A stretch of DNA of 64,000 nt from Actinomycetospora termitidis (GCF_030286555.1 NZ_JASVWF010000011.1:52342-116341), one strand, 5' to 3'. Shown: positions 35,979-45,358, counted from the stretch's first letter. Numbers and translations are program-made. The notes: generated by a model from the letters alone, not told the origin.

Positions 35979-36725
35979 GTGCCAACGATGACGCCTGCCC
36001 TCAACAGGGCGGACACCGCACCCCCGAGGGCGTGTGACCCACGGCTGATCCACCCCGACCTGATGTTCCCGCTGGTCGAGTCGACTGTGCCCGGACGAGC
36101 CAACGCCGCGGAGGAGAAGGCCCGGGCGGTGTGCCTGCGGTGCCCGATCCGGCCGGAGTGCCTGGCGGAGGTTCTCGAGGCGGACATGCCCTTCGGGGTG
36201 GCCGGTGGCCTCACCGCTGCCGAGCGCCGCGCTGTTCGGGCACGTGGGCGATGCCCGGACCCCGAGGTATCGGCGGCGGCAGCAGCTTCCGACACCCGGG
36301 AGAGAGCTGACGTTGACACCGTCGCCGACGTCGGGTCGCCCGAGGTCGCCTCGGTTCTGGACGGCGTGTTGGCCGCACAGGCCCGGTTCGGGCACGACGC
36401 CGATCCCGGCCGTGTGCGCGAGCTCGTGGCCGGCCGAGGCACCACCTCGATGACCCGCTGGGACGCAGCTCTGGCAGCTGCCACGATGCTGCGGCTAGGC
36501 CGAACTGTGTCCGCCACGGCTCGGACTCTCGGTGAGCAGTACACCCAGGTCAGACGGTGGCGCGACCGTGACCGCGCCGGTGAAGCGTTGATCCGGGGGC
36601 AGCGGATCGCCCAGGAGTCGTCGGGGCCCGGCGCAATGTCGGGGGCGATCTCGACGCTGACCGCCGCTTCCTCGGCCGCGACCGTGGTCGCCGGTGACCG
36701 GACGGATCGGCAGGTCGCGGCATGA
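35979..36725 (+). CDS. WhiB-family iron-sulphur regulator with C-terminal extension
   Basis: 248 residues from GTG 35979. The first 95 residues are a WhiB domain: Cys19, Cys52, Cys55 and Cys61 (VCLRCPIRPEC) bind a 4Fe-4S cluster, and PFGVAGGLTAAERRAVR gives the G-(V/I)-(W/A)-G-G turn and basic helix, with Ala in place of the usual Trp. The extension of about 150 residues contains GRTVSATARTLGEQYTQVRRWRDRD, a helix-turn-helix-like stretch absent from typical WhiB proteins. It probably regulates the transfer operon that it heads. Confidence 0.9.
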   Translation: MPTMTPALNRADTAPPRACDPRLIHPDLMFPLVESTVPGRANAAEEKARAVCLRCPIRPECLAEVLEADMPFGVAGGLTAAERRAVRARGRCPDPEVSAAAAASDTRERADVDTVADVGSPEVASVLDGVLAAQARFGHDADPGRVRELVAGRGTTSMTRWDAALAAATMLRLGRTVSATARTLGEQYTQVRRWRDRDRAGEALIRGQRIAQESSGPGAMSGAISTLTAASSAATVVAGDRTDRQVAA

Positions 36726-37051
36726 GCGACAGCGGCGTCTTCCGTCGGGACCCCACCGAGCGCCGGGCAGTACTGGTGATCGCCGGCGCGTTGTGCGCAC
36801 TGGGGGCCTTGTCCTCCGAGTTCCCGTGGACCTGCGGCCTGGTTGCGGGCACAGCGCTCGCAGCGGTCGGACTGCGGCTGTGGTTGGCCCACCGGGCCCA
36901 CGTCGCCCGGATCGAGGCAGCAATACGGGACGACGAGGCTCGCGCCGAGCGGCTCGGCGCGCACCAGGTCCTGCGCCCGGTGCACGACGAGCCGCCGTCG
37001 AGCCGCTCGAACCTCGGGAACGAGGCGGACCCGGGGAGCTGGGCGGCGTGA
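36722..37051 (+). CDS. Small membrane protein
   Basis: 109 residues, start overlapping the WhiB stop (ATGA). Two hydrophobic stretches (AVLVIAGALCALGALS and CGLVAGTALAAVGLRLWLA) are followed by a charged helix (HVARIEAAIRDDEARAERLG). Unknown family; its place in the operon before DUF2637 and the coupling protein suggests a transfer-related membrane component. Confidence 0.65.
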   Translation: MSDSGVFRRDPTERRAVLVIAGALCALGALSSEFPWTCGLVAGTALAAVGLRLWLAHRAHVARIEAAIRDDEARAERLGAHQVLRPVHDEPPSSRSNLGNEADPGSWAA

Positions 37052-37254
37052 CGCGCCGAGCAGCGGACGGTTGGGCGGGGTCCCGGGAGGGCGCGACCCG
37101 CGAGCAGCTGGCGGCCGAGGGCCTGCAGCCGGGCGATCAGCCTGCTCTGGGCTGGTCGGGGACCCGGCGCGGTCGGGTCGCGACCTTCGCCCGAGCCGGG
37201 TCGGTGCCGACCCGCCCCGCAACGTTGACCGAGCTCGCCCAGCGGGCGGCGTGA
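37048..37254 (+). CDS. Small unknown protein
   Basis: A 68-residue frame starting at GTG 37048 inside a GTGA overlap with the preceding stop. It is basic and helical at the ends (REGATREQLAAEGLQPGDQP, RPATLTELAQRAA). The only support is the tight coupling and that it fills the gap before the next gene, which begins 13 bases after its stop. Confidence 0.5.
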   Translation: MTRRAADGWAGSREGATREQLAAEGLQPGDQPALGWSGTRRGRVATFARAGSVPTRPATLTELAQRAA

Positions 37255-37267
37255 GGAGGCAGCGACC

Positions 37268-38563
37268 GTGACGAACCTTCGAATGCGGCTCCCGCGGCTG
37301 CCGCTGGCTCGTTTGCCCATGGGTCTGGCGCTGACGATGGTCGCGGCGGTGTGGGTGCTGGGGTGCGTGTGGTCGTTCACCGAGCAGACCGCGTTCGCCC
37401 GAGCGAAGGCGTTCTCGGACCCAGAGCTTCTGCCGTTGGTGATCGATGGGCTGGCCGCCGCGATGGGTGGGGTCGCGTTCGCTGCCTCTCTCGACGCCCG
37501 GCCCGCCGTCGCCGCCCGCGTCGGCACCGCGCTCGCGGTGCTGGCCTCGGCCCTGTCGAACGGCCTGTGGGCCGCCGAGCGCAGCAGCACCGGCTCCGCG
37601 GGTCCTGACCCCGCCACGGTCGCGATCGGGGCCGGCATCCCGATCGCGGCCAACATCGCCTTCGAGGTCCTGCTCGCCGAGCTACGCCGCCAGGTCCAGC
37701 GCCGCCGCGGTCTACCGGCCCCGACGCCCCTGCCGACGCTGCGTCTGGCCCGGCTCCTGCTCTCCCCCGGCCCGACGTTCTCGGCGTGGCGCCGGGAGGT
37801 CCTCCAGGTCACCGGCCCCGCCGCCGCCCGCCCGCTCCCGCTGAGCTCCACGCCCGACCTCGCAGCGCCGCCTCCGGGCCCCGGGGGTGGCGCCCCGGCG
37901 CCCGCGCAGCACAGCCTCGTACAGACGGGGACCGTCGACGCGCCACTCGGCTCGGGTGCGGCCCGCGCCGGGGCCTCGACCGCCTCGACTGGTGTTCCCG
38001 CTCCCGCCGTCCTGGCCGCACCGACCGAGGACAGCACCAGCAGCCTGGCGACCCTCGCCGCCGCTCCGCCGGTCGCGGATCCCGACGCGGTGCACGCAGC
38101 GGGCACTCTCGCTGCCCGCGGACGGGACATGGCGGCTCCGGACCCCACCGCGCCCTCGACGAAGCCCGGTCCGAACCAGGCACCCGACGGGTCACCGCCC
38201 GCGGCGCAGCCACCTGCGGCGCTCGACGGCGGCGACCACGGCACGCCCCCCACCACGCCGGAGGGCGGTGAGGAGGAGAGCTCGGGGCGGGTGGAGTCGA
38301 ACGCGAAGGTCTGGCGGCTCGCGGAGTACCTGCGGGCCCTCGACCGTGACCCAGCCCAGGTCTCGGGCGACGAGGTCGTCGATCTGGGCCTGTGTTCCTC
38401 GGCGCGCAACGGCCGACGCCTGCGGGACCGGGCGGTGGCCCTGTGCGAGGCCCTCGACGGTCCCGTGCCGCCGCCGCGACCTGACCTGTCCGATCAGCCC
38501 CGGCTGCTGCTGCCCGGGGAAGCTCCGAGTCTGGCCATCGTGGCCGGAGGGGACACCCGATGA
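37268..38563 (+). CDS. DUF2637 membrane protein with C-terminal HTH-like domain
   Basis: 431 residues. The first 150 residues form the DUF2637 membrane unit with four hydrophobic segments (GLALTMVAAVWVLGCVWSF, VIDGLAAAMGGVAFAA, VGTALAVLASALSNGLWAA, IAANIAFEVLLAELRRQVQR). A disordered Ala/Pro linker follows, then a helical domain near the end (AKVWRLAEYLRALDRDPAQV to RRLRDRAVALCEAL) that looks DNA-binding. DUF2637 proteins are frequent on actinobacterial conjugative plasmids, where some are linked to spread and transfer. Its stop overlaps the coupling-protein gene (ATGA). Confidence 0.85.
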   Translation: MTNLRMRLPRLPLARLPMGLALTMVAAVWVLGCVWSFTEQTAFARAKAFSDPELLPLVIDGLAAAMGGVAFAASLDARPAVAARVGTALAVLASALSNGLWAAERSSTGSAGPDPATVAIGAGIPIAANIAFEVLLAELRRQVQRRRGLPAPTPLPTLRLARLLLSPGPTFSAWRREVLQVTGPAAARPLPLSSTPDLAAPPPGPGGGAPAPAQHSLVQTGTVDAPLGSGAARAGASTASTGVPAPAVLAAPTEDSTSSLATLAAAPPVADPDAVHAAGTLAARGRDMAAPDPTAPSTKPGPNQAPDGSPPAAQPPAALDGGDHGTPPTTPEGGEEESSGRVESNAKVWRLAEYLRALDRDPAQVSGDEVVDLGLCSSARNGRRLRDRAVALCEALDGPVPPPRPDLSDQPRLLLPGEAPSLAIVAGGDTR

Positions 38564-40401
38564 GGCGCTCGCTGGCCGGGACCCCCGGTCTGCTGCTGGC
38601 CATCTCGATCGCGGCGGTCGGGGTGACGCTGTGGCTGCGCGCCACCCTCGACGACGCCCCGCCGATGGTGTTGGCCGCGCTGGGCTGGGCGGTGCTGGTC
38701 GCGGTGTGTCTCGGGCTCGCCGACCTGGTCACCGTGGGCTACGCCCTCTCGACCCGCGGGCGCACCCGGCGCCGTTACGGCACCGTCGGGTTCGCCTCCG
38801 TGCGGGATCTATGGACCAGCGTCATGCGCCACGCCTTCATGGGCCGCAAGGACGGCAAGGGCTCGAAGATCCGCCCCGAGCTCTACAAGCTCCCCCGCCG
38901 GGAACGCCGCCACGTCCCGCTCACCGAGTTCGCGCTGCTCGTCGGGCGCACCGTCGTCGGCCCGTTCCTGGCGTTCAAGGCCTGGGTCGCCTACATCGAC
39001 GTTCTGCTCATGATCGCCCCGCCCCAGACCGGTAAGACGACCTGGCTTGCCGGGCGGATCGTCGACGCTCCCGGCGCCGCGCTGGTCACCTCCACCAAGA
39101 TCGACCTGTGGTGGATCACCCACCGGCTGCGGTCCCTGCTCGGGCCGGTGCTGGTGTTCAACCCCGAGCTCGTCGGGAACGTCCCCTCGACCTTCCGCTG
39201 GTCCCCGCTGATCGGCTGCGCCGACCCCCAGGTCGCCGGCATCCGCGCCACGTACCTGGTGAAGGGCGCGCAGACCGGGCCGGGGGTCACCGCCGACGCC
39301 AACTCGGCGTTCTTCGTCAACCAGGCCGCGAAGGTCCTGCGGGTGTTCCTGTTCCTGGCCGCCATCGGCGGGAAGTCGATGGCCGATGTCGCCGACTGGG
39401 TCAACAACCCTGCCGACGAGACTCCACGTCGCCTGATCGAGGACTACCGGCACTACCTGCCCGGCTCCTGGCCCGGGGAGCTGGCCATGGTCTTCGGGAT
39501 GTCCGCCGACAAGGCCCGCGACTCGATCTTCCTGACTCTCGGCATGTCGGTCGCGTTCATGGACAACCCCGCGGTCCGCGACGCGGTCACCCTGCGCGCC
39601 GGCGACGGCCGGTTCGACACCGAGGGGTTCCTGCGCTCGCGCGGCACCCTCTACCTGATCGGGGAAAGCCGCGACCACTCCCCGCTGGCCCCGCTACTCA
39701 CCGCCCTGACCGGTTACCTCTTCGAGGACTGCAAGGCCATCGCCGCCCGCTCGACCTCGCCGGTCGGACAGCTCAACCCACCGATCCTGATCGCCCTCGA
39801 CGAGGCGGCGCTGATCAACCCGGTGCCGCTGCCCGCCTGGACCGCCGACGCCGGCGGCCGCGGGATCACCCTGCTCATCGTCGCCCAGACCCACTCCCAG
39901 CTCTACGAACGCTGGGGCACCTACGGCGGCAAGACCATCAAAAGCAACTCCAACGCCCGACTGTTCCTCGGCGGCATCAGCGACCCCGAGACCCTCGAGG
40001 AGATCTCGGTGATGTGCGGGGAACGCGAGGAGGACAACGCCCCAGGACTCTCCACCGGCCACGGATCGACCACCCTGCGCCGCACCGTCCCACCCGGACT
40101 GGTCCGCGAGATACCACGCTGGCACGTCCTGCTGATCTACCGGAACATGCGCGTCACCCTGCTGAGCTACCTGCCCAGCTTCCGGCGCACCGACATCAAG
40201 ACGGCCATGGCCGCCCAAGGCCCGGCCCCGGTCCCCGAGGGCGACACCGGCACCGCCTTCGCCCCCACCCAGGGAGACTTCCCGCGCGGCGCCAACCCTG
40301 ACGGGACCGCCTCCCGCCCCGATCTCTACCCCGACCCCCGCCGCGACGAGGACGACGACGGCCAGGGGGGCCACGGCCGCGGCGGGCCCACCTGGCGCTG
40401 A
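38560..40401 (+). CDS. VirD4/TraG-type coupling protein
   Basis: 613 residues. Two N-terminal membrane helices (PGLLLAISIAAVGVTLWLRA, VLAALGWAVLVAVCLGLADL) precede a RecA-like motor with Walker A APPQTGKTT (~152) and Walker B ILIALDEAALINP (~408), plus ITLLIVAQTHSQLYERWG, a typical TraG motif. It brings the relaxase-DNA complex to the channel. The start overlaps the DUF2637 stop. The last ~60 residues are a hydrophilic tail. Confidence 0.93.
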   Translation: MRRSLAGTPGLLLAISIAAVGVTLWLRATLDDAPPMVLAALGWAVLVAVCLGLADLVTVGYALSTRGRTRRRYGTVGFASVRDLWTSVMRHAFMGRKDGKGSKIRPELYKLPRRERRHVPLTEFALLVGRTVVGPFLAFKAWVAYIDVLLMIAPPQTGKTTWLAGRIVDAPGAALVTSTKIDLWWITHRLRSLLGPVLVFNPELVGNVPSTFRWSPLIGCADPQVAGIRATYLVKGAQTGPGVTADANSAFFVNQAAKVLRVFLFLAAIGGKSMADVADWVNNPADETPRRLIEDYRHYLPGSWPGELAMVFGMSADKARDSIFLTLGMSVAFMDNPAVRDAVTLRAGDGRFDTEGFLRSRGTLYLIGESRDHSPLAPLLTALTGYLFEDCKAIAARSTSPVGQLNPPILIALDEAALINPVPLPAWTADAGGRGITLLIVAQTHSQLYERWGTYGGKTIKSNSNARLFLGGISDPETLEEISVMCGEREEDNAPGLSTGHGSTTLRRTVPPGLVREIPRWHVLLIYRNMRVTLLSYLPSFRRTDIKTAMAAQGPAPVPEGDTGTAFAPTQGDFPRGANPDGTASRPDLYPDPRRDEDDDGQGGHGRGGPTWR

Positions 40402-40492
40402 CCCGCTGCCGCCGAGACGAGCCCGTCGTCGGGAACCACCTCATCGACCTGCCCGCACCGTCGCCGACCCACCGCTGCTAGGACACGCCACC

Positions 40493-41602
40493 ATGGCTCC
40501 AGACGAACCCGGGCCCCACGACGACCAGCCCAACCCCGACGCCCCAGCTTCCGACGCCCCAGCTTCCGACGCCCCAGCTTCCGACGCCCCAGCTTCCGAC
40601 GCCCCAGCTTCCGACGCACCGGCTTCCGCCGCCTCCACCGGGGCCCGTGCCTCGGCCTCCGAGGGCCCGGTGTCCGGGCCGCGGCGGGACCGTCGTCGGG
40701 TCGAGGGTGAGCTCGACGAGCTCAACGACACCGTCGGAGAGCACGGCGAGTCACTCACCGAGCTGCGCGAGCAACTCGCCGCGCTACGCCGCGAGCTCGA
40801 TGCCGTCCGCCAGCCCGTCCCCGCTGCGGACGCGAGCGGCGGGGAAGGACCGCGCGACCTCGCCGAGCTGCACCACTGGCTCTACCGGGCGCCCGAGGGC
40901 GACGACGACTCCGGCGGCGACATCCTCGCCCTGCAGACCACCACCGAGCACCTCAGCGCCGCCCTCGAGGCCAAGGAAGCCAAGACCCCCGCCCTGCCGT
41001 GCTGGGCCGAGCTGGACGCCGACGCCGCGCAGAAGGCGTGGGAGCAGCTCGTCGACTGGCTCTGCGGCGTCCTGATCGTGCGCTACCCGAGCTCGGCGAG
41101 CGCGCTGCGCCCCTGCTGGTTCCAGCACCCCGAGCTGGTCGAGAACCTCACCTGGCTGCACAACGCCTGGACCCTGGCCTACCGCGACCCCAACTCCCCG
41201 ATCAGCCTCGCCGCCGACTGGCACATCTACTGGCTCCCGCACGTCATGAGCGTCGCCTCCGCCGCCACCCGCAAGTGCTACGACAAGGGCGTCCACGACC
41301 CCACCGCCGACTCCGACCTCACCAGCGACAACGTCATCGGGATCAGCGCCGACCTCGACACCTACATCGCCGACGACCTCACCAACCGGCCGCCCGCCGC
41401 CGAGCAGGGCCCTCGCCGCTACGTCGTCCCCCCACGCCAGCGCCCGGTGCAGCCGTGGGCGGCCTACCGCCGCCACACCCCGACCCCGCACGGCGCGGTC
41501 CCCGACCAGCCCTACCCCGGACCCACGAACCCCGCCGGGCCCCACCCCAGGCCCCACGCCGGGGCGCAGCCGCCCACCGGTCGTCCCAACCCCTATCGGT
41601 GA
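40493..41602 (+). CDS. DUF4913 family protein with N-terminal repeats
   Basis: 369 residues. It starts with six tandem DAPAS pentapeptides, followed by a coiled coil (RRRVEGELDELNDTVGEHGE to LREQLAALRRELDAVR) and a DUF4913-type domain (~165-300: WAELDADAAQKAWEQLVDWL, WFQHPELVENLTWLHNAW, DWHIYWLPHVM). DUF4913 genes accompany coupling-protein genes in actinobacterial elements, so an accessory role in substrate delivery is likely. The last 10 bases overlap the convergent gene. Confidence 0.82.
   Translation: MAPDEPGPHDDQPNPDAPASDAPASDAPASDAPASDAPASDAPASAASTGARASASEGPVSGPRRDRRRVEGELDELNDTVGEHGESLTELREQLAALRRELDAVRQPVPAADASGGEGPRDLAELHHWLYRAPEGDDDSGGDILALQTTTEHLSAALEAKEAKTPALPCWAELDADAAQKAWEQLVDWLCGVLIVRYPSSASALRPCWFQHPELVENLTWLHNAWTLAYRDPNSPISLAADWHIYWLPHVMSVASAATRKCYDKGVHDPTADSDLTSDNVIGISADLDTYIADDLTNRPPAAEQGPRRYVVPPRQRPVQPWAAYRRHTPTPHGAVPDQPYPGPTNPAGPHPRPHAGAQPPTGRPNPYR
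40538..40627 (+). repeat. 15-base tandem repeat (six units) encoding DAPAS
   Basis: Five perfect copies of GACGCCCCAGCTTCC and a sixth diverged copy at 40613-40627, all in frame in the DUF4913 gene. The near-perfect identity at the DNA level points to recent expansion. Confidence 0.95.
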
Positions 41603-43104
41603 CGGCCGGGCCCCGTGTCGCGGTCGCGCTGCTGCTCGACCTGGCGGACGGGGTCGTGCTGGACCCGGCGACGGTGCCCCTCTGCCTCCTGCACTTCTCG
41701 GGCGACCCGGCGCTGCTGGGTCTGTTCCCGGGCCTCGCGCGCCGCATCGACCCCGGCCTGACTGCGCTCCTGCACCGGCGAGTCCCGCCCGGGCTGCTGC
41801 CGGGCGTCGAGATCGGGCGGGGCGGCCTGCGGCACGGGCCGCACGGCGGCGTCCGCGGTGAGCTCGCAGGCCCGCAGCACGACCTGCTCTCGCTCGCCCG
41901 GCGTCCGTGAGACGGCGAGGTCCCGCCACAGCTGCATGGCCGGCTCCCCGCCTCGGTCGAAGCCTCCCGCTGCCAGGACGGCGTCGATGCGCTGCAGCGC
42001 GTCGCGGTCCTGGCGGTGCGCGAACCCGTCGAGCACCCGACCCAGTCGGGCGTCGAGCCCGCGGCGGACGGTCGGGTCCGGCTGGGCGATCCAGGCCCGG
42101 ACCTGGTCGGTGAACGCGCGGGAGCGTTCCTCGAGCTCGGCGCGCCAGTTCGGGTCCCCCGCTCGACGCGCCGCACCCGCCGCGGCCGCGACGTCGCCGA
42201 CCGCGCGCAGCGCCGCGTCGTGGCAGGCCTCGCGGGTCAGCGGGTCGGCAAACCCGGGCGCGAGCCGGGCCGGGTTGATATCGGCCAGCTCGGCGGTCTC
42301 GGTGCGCATCCCGCGCAGCTGCGGCGCGCCTTGCTCCCAAGCGCGGGGCTTGGCCAACGTCCCGTGGTGCAGGTCCTCCACCGCGGCGATCGCGTCCGGA
42401 TGCGCGAAGGTCAGCGCCGGGTCCACGGGGAGCTCGGTGACCCGGGTCGGGATGCCGTTCGACGGGTCCGGGTCGAGGTGCAGGGCGTGCCCGGTCTTGG
42501 AGCCGGGGTGCGGGTCCTGCGGGTGCGCCCCGAAGTAGGCGTAGTGCCCGCGGAAGTCGGTGGCGGGGAACGCCGCGGCGAGCATCTCCTGACCGGTGCC
42601 CTTGTAGGAGGTATCGATGATCGCGACCGCACTGCCCTCCAGACCGGCCGGGATCCCGGAGGCGTGCAAGTAGCGGGTCAGCTGCCGGTAGGCCCCGGGA
42701 CGCTCGGGCTCCGCCGCCGAGGCCAGCCGGAACGCCTCGGGCAGCTCCAGCCCGCGACCGGTGTGGGTCTCCAGGTCGCGCAGCGCCTGCTCGAGCACGA
42801 CCCGCGAGAGCGCCACCGTGCGGGTGCGCTCGGCGACGAACTCCGCCTCCAGGGCCTGCGCGGCCGCCGCGAGCGGGAACCCGTCACGCCCGACGAACAC
42901 CGACACCTGCTCGGGGCGCACGGCGAGGTCCTCGCGCAGCCCGTCGAGGATGTCCGCGGTGATGAGGGTCAGAGCGGGGCCGCTGTGCTCGGCGACGGCC
43001 CGGTAGGTGTCCTCCACCGCCGCCCGGGCCGCGTCCTGCTCCAGCCCGTAGCGCTGCGCCAGGTCATCGATCTGCCGGGCCGCGCGGTTCTCCGGGACGC
43101 TCAC
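41593..43104 (-). CDS. HAD-like protein of unknown substrate
   Basis: 503 residues. The motifs VSVFVGRDGFPLAAAAQAL, TVALSRVVLEQALRD and VAIIDTSYKGTGQEML follow the order of HAD motifs I, II and IV in the divergent HAD-like proteins that read GRDG...SR...D(T/I)(S/G)(Y/W)xGT. The central part then passes through GHYAYFGAHPQDPHPG. The C-terminal 130 residues are a hydrophilic helical region rich in Glu, Arg and Gln. No known substrate. It is followed by a nucleoside-hydrolase-like gene upstream on the same strand (79 bases), so the two may act together. Confidence 0.65.
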   Translation of the reverse strand: MSVPENRAARQIDDLAQRYGLEQDAARAAVEDTYRAVAEHSGPALTLITADILDGLREDLAVRPEQVSVFVGRDGFPLAAAAQALEAEFVAERTRTVALSRVVLEQALRDLETHTGRGLELPEAFRLASAAEPERPGAYRQLTRYLHASGIPAGLEGSAVAIIDTSYKGTGQEMLAAAFPATDFRGHYAYFGAHPQDPHPGSKTGHALHLDPDPSNGIPTRVTELPVDPALTFAHPDAIAAVEDLHHGTLAKPRAWEQGAPQLRGMRTETAELADINPARLAPGFADPLTREACHDAALRAVGDVAAAAGAARRAGDPNWRAELEERSRAFTDQVRAWIAQPDPTVRRGLDARLGRVLDGFAHRQDRDALQRIDAVLAAGGFDRGGEPAMQLWRDLAVSRTPGEREQVVLRACELTADAAVRPVPQAAPPDLDARQQPGRDSPVQERSQAGVDAAREAREQTQQRRVAREVQEAEGHRRRVQHDPVRQVEQQRDRDTGPGRHR

Positions 43105-43182
43105 CCCGCGCTCCCCTGGGCCCCAGCGGGCCGGCGCCCGGGACGCTGCTCGTCGTGCTGGCCGCGGGCGCTGCTCAGAGCT

Positions 43183-44256
43183 CTAGCCCCGCCCCACACG
43201 GGCGCCCGCCAACGGCTCGGACGAAGCCGACGGAGTCCCGCTGAGCAGGACGCGTTCGAGCCAGCTCATGAACGCCAGATAGTCCGCGCTGCGCGCGACC
43301 TGCACCGGCCAGCGCGCGGCGGCCGCGGGGCCGTTCTCGATGAGTCGGCCGACGTCGTCCAGTTCGGCCTGCCCCGGGGAGGACATCACGAAGGGCAGCT
43401 CCAGGGCCGCCGAGAGCGTCAACGCGTCGTGCTGCATCGAGTGCGCGTAGCCCCGGGGATGGGTGAACCAGCAGTCCAGGCTCGTCGTCAGGACCTGCGC
43501 CCACGGCGCCGGATGACCGGCCAGGGCCCGGTAGAGCGGGTGCCCGACGCCGATCTCGATCGCCGGGGTGAAGGTGACATCAGAGATGACCAGCTCCAAG
43601 CCTGCGAGCCGCCCGTCGCCCGCTGCGTCGACGACCGCGCGCGCCGCCTCCACATCCAAGCGGACGTTGTGCTCCGCCCGGGCCGGGTCGCGATAGTTGA
43701 TCGCCGCGCCCATCTGCGTCACGTGCAACCGCGCCGCGATCTCAGGCGCTTCCGCCACCACACGCGCCAGGTTGCTCATCGGAGCCATTCCCACCCACCG
43801 CAGCGGCCCCCCGGACCGCGCTGCAAGCGCGCGCACCGCGCCCATCAGATCAGTGTCGGCTGCCGGGACCTGCACGGGAATCGCGCCCTCGAGCACGAAG
43901 CAGTCCACGTCGCTCAGCGCCGCACCGGCCACGACCGGGACCTCGCCGCGCCCGCAGGCCCCCAGCAGCCACCCAACGGCCCGCGCCCGCTGCCCGTACC
44001 CCCCCGCGGCCGGCCCGGTCTCGTCCCCGGTGACCACAAGCGCCAACTCGGGCACCGCGAACGCGGCCGCCGCCAGCGCGAGCGCGTCGTCGGCGTCACT
44101 GCCCATGTCGGTGTCGACGATCATCGGTGCGGTGGTGAGGTCGACCGGCCACGGTGCCGTGGACATGCCCAGCGCGGCGAGCACCGCCTGCTGCGCCTCG
44201 AGCTCGTCCGCCGCACTCGCCAGGTCTGCCGCCGGGGTCGGGTCCGCATCACTCAT
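43183..44256 (-). CDS. Inosine-uridine nucleoside hydrolase family protein
   Basis: 357 residues from ATG 44256, with GGGGAGGG upstream. The calcium-binding loop is TDMGSDADD (residues 49-57; the family pattern is DTDxGxDD), followed by strands VVTGDE, VPVVAGA and LRWVGMAPMSNLARV, the last being the conserved G-P-x-T/S-N-L segment. Members split the N-glycosidic bond of ribonucleosides. The C-terminal His-containing part (FTHPRGYAHSMQHD) supplies the usual catalytic His. Its place beside a HAD-like gene between transfer genes suggests cargo for nucleotide salvage or an effector; which one is open. Confidence 0.85.
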   Translation of the reverse strand: MSDADPTPAADLASAADELEAQQAVLAALGMSTAPWPVDLTTAPMIVDTDMGSDADDALALAAAAFAVPELALVVTGDETGPAAGGYGQRARAVGWLLGACGRGEVPVVAGAALSDVDCFVLEGAIPVQVPAADTDLMGAVRALAARSGGPLRWVGMAPMSNLARVVAEAPEIAARLHVTQMGAAINYRDPARAEHNVRLDVEAARAVVDAAGDGRLAGLELVISDVTFTPAIEIGVGHPLYRALAGHPAPWAQVLTTSLDCWFTHPRGYAHSMQHDALTLSAALELPFVMSSPGQAELDDVGRLIENGPAAAARWPVQVARSADYLAFMSWLERVLLSGTPSASSEPLAGARVGRG

Positions 44257-44505
44257 CGGATCACCCTCCCCAGCCTGTAGCCCTCGCGGGTCCGCGGGGC
44301 GCGCTGACCGTGCCAGCTTATCGGTAACGCGGTCAGCAGCGGCCTTCGTCGCACCGCGCGTCGCTTGACCATCGAGTCCACCGCCCAGCGCCAGCGCCAG
44401 CGCCACTGAAGGAAAGGAGAGTGTGGTCCCGAGGGAACCTTTCGGGGGTCCCGGAGGGTCTGTTGTTTAGAAAGCGCGCGCACCTCAAAGATAAGGACCC
44501 CGATC

Positions 44506-45168
44506 ATGTGGCCGTTCACCCGTCGCCGCCGTGCCGGCTACGCACGCGACCTTCTCACCGAGGACGTCGACCTGGCCGAGTTCGCCCCCTTCGCCGAGGC
44601 CGAGCGGTATCTCCTGGTCTTCCCGGTCGGGGTCGGATTGAACTATGTGCTCGTCGTGGTCTACCAGGCCCGCTCCGGCGAGCGTGTTCACGCTGCGCAC
44701 GCCCCGGGAGACCTGCGCCGCGGCGGGGGGATGGAGAACTTCATCGAGTGGATCGCCACCGATGTCCGACGTCGCGACCCGCAGGCGATCGCGCTCCTCA
44801 CATCCTGGGCCGCAGACCGCAGCCGGGGTTCCGACGAGCTGATGCGCAGCCACTTCGCAGCCTCCGCCACGGGGCGCGACTCCACGAGTCGCACAGTGCT
44901 GGTCGACCAGCACGGCCGGGTAGAGAACGTTCTGAGCCGGGACCAGGAGTGCCTCTACGCGGCGCCGTCGTTCTTCCCGCGCCTCTCGCCCGCCGAGTGG
45001 TCGGAGATCCTCGGCTTACCGGTCCGCCGGTTCACAGCATCCGAGTGGGAAGCCGCCGCCGCCGACGTCGACCCGGATCGCCGCATCCGCGACGCTGCTG
45101 ATCAAGAGTCCGCGGACCGTCACGCGGTTCACCTCGCGTTCCTGCGGGAGATGGGAGTCGCGGACTGA
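44506..45168 (+). CDS. Unknown protein
   Basis: 220 residues from ATG 44506 with ATAAGGA upstream. It reads as a mixed alpha/beta cytoplasmic protein: an amphipathic start MWPFTRRRRAGYARDLL, a hydrophobic strand block YLLVFPVGVGLNYVLVVVYQ, and helices such as SPAEWSEILGLPVRRFTASE. I do not recognise a family. It diverges from the nucleoside-hydrolase gene; the 249-base gap contains a palindromic GGTCCCGAGGGAACC-like stretch near 44430. Confidence 0.6.
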   Translation: MWPFTRRRRAGYARDLLTEDVDLAEFAPFAEAERYLLVFPVGVGLNYVLVVVYQARSGERVHAAHAPGDLRRGGGMENFIEWIATDVRRRDPQAIALLTSWAADRSRGSDELMRSHFAASATGRDSTSRTVLVDQHGRVENVLSRDQECLYAAPSFFPRLSPAEWSEILGLPVRRFTASEWEAAAADVDPDRRIRDAADQESADRHAVHLAFLREMGVAD

Positions 45169-45358
45169 GACGCGCCTCCCTCTGGCGCAGCCAGGACGCT
45201 CGCGCAGCGGCCGGGCAGCAGCAGCCGCTCGACGCTCACCACACCGCGATGACGGCCGCGCCCGCGCCCGGCTGTGCCCTGCCGCGCGCACACTTGGTCG
45301 CCGGGAACCGCGCCCCGAGCATCTAGGCTAAGTACTGAGCGCAAGGGAGGAACCGACG

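Noticed and set aside
42016..44280. 754-codon + strand frame opposite the HAD-like and nucleoside-hydrolase genes
   Set aside because: Antisense to two genes with clear family motifs; composition typical of a GC-rich shadow frame.
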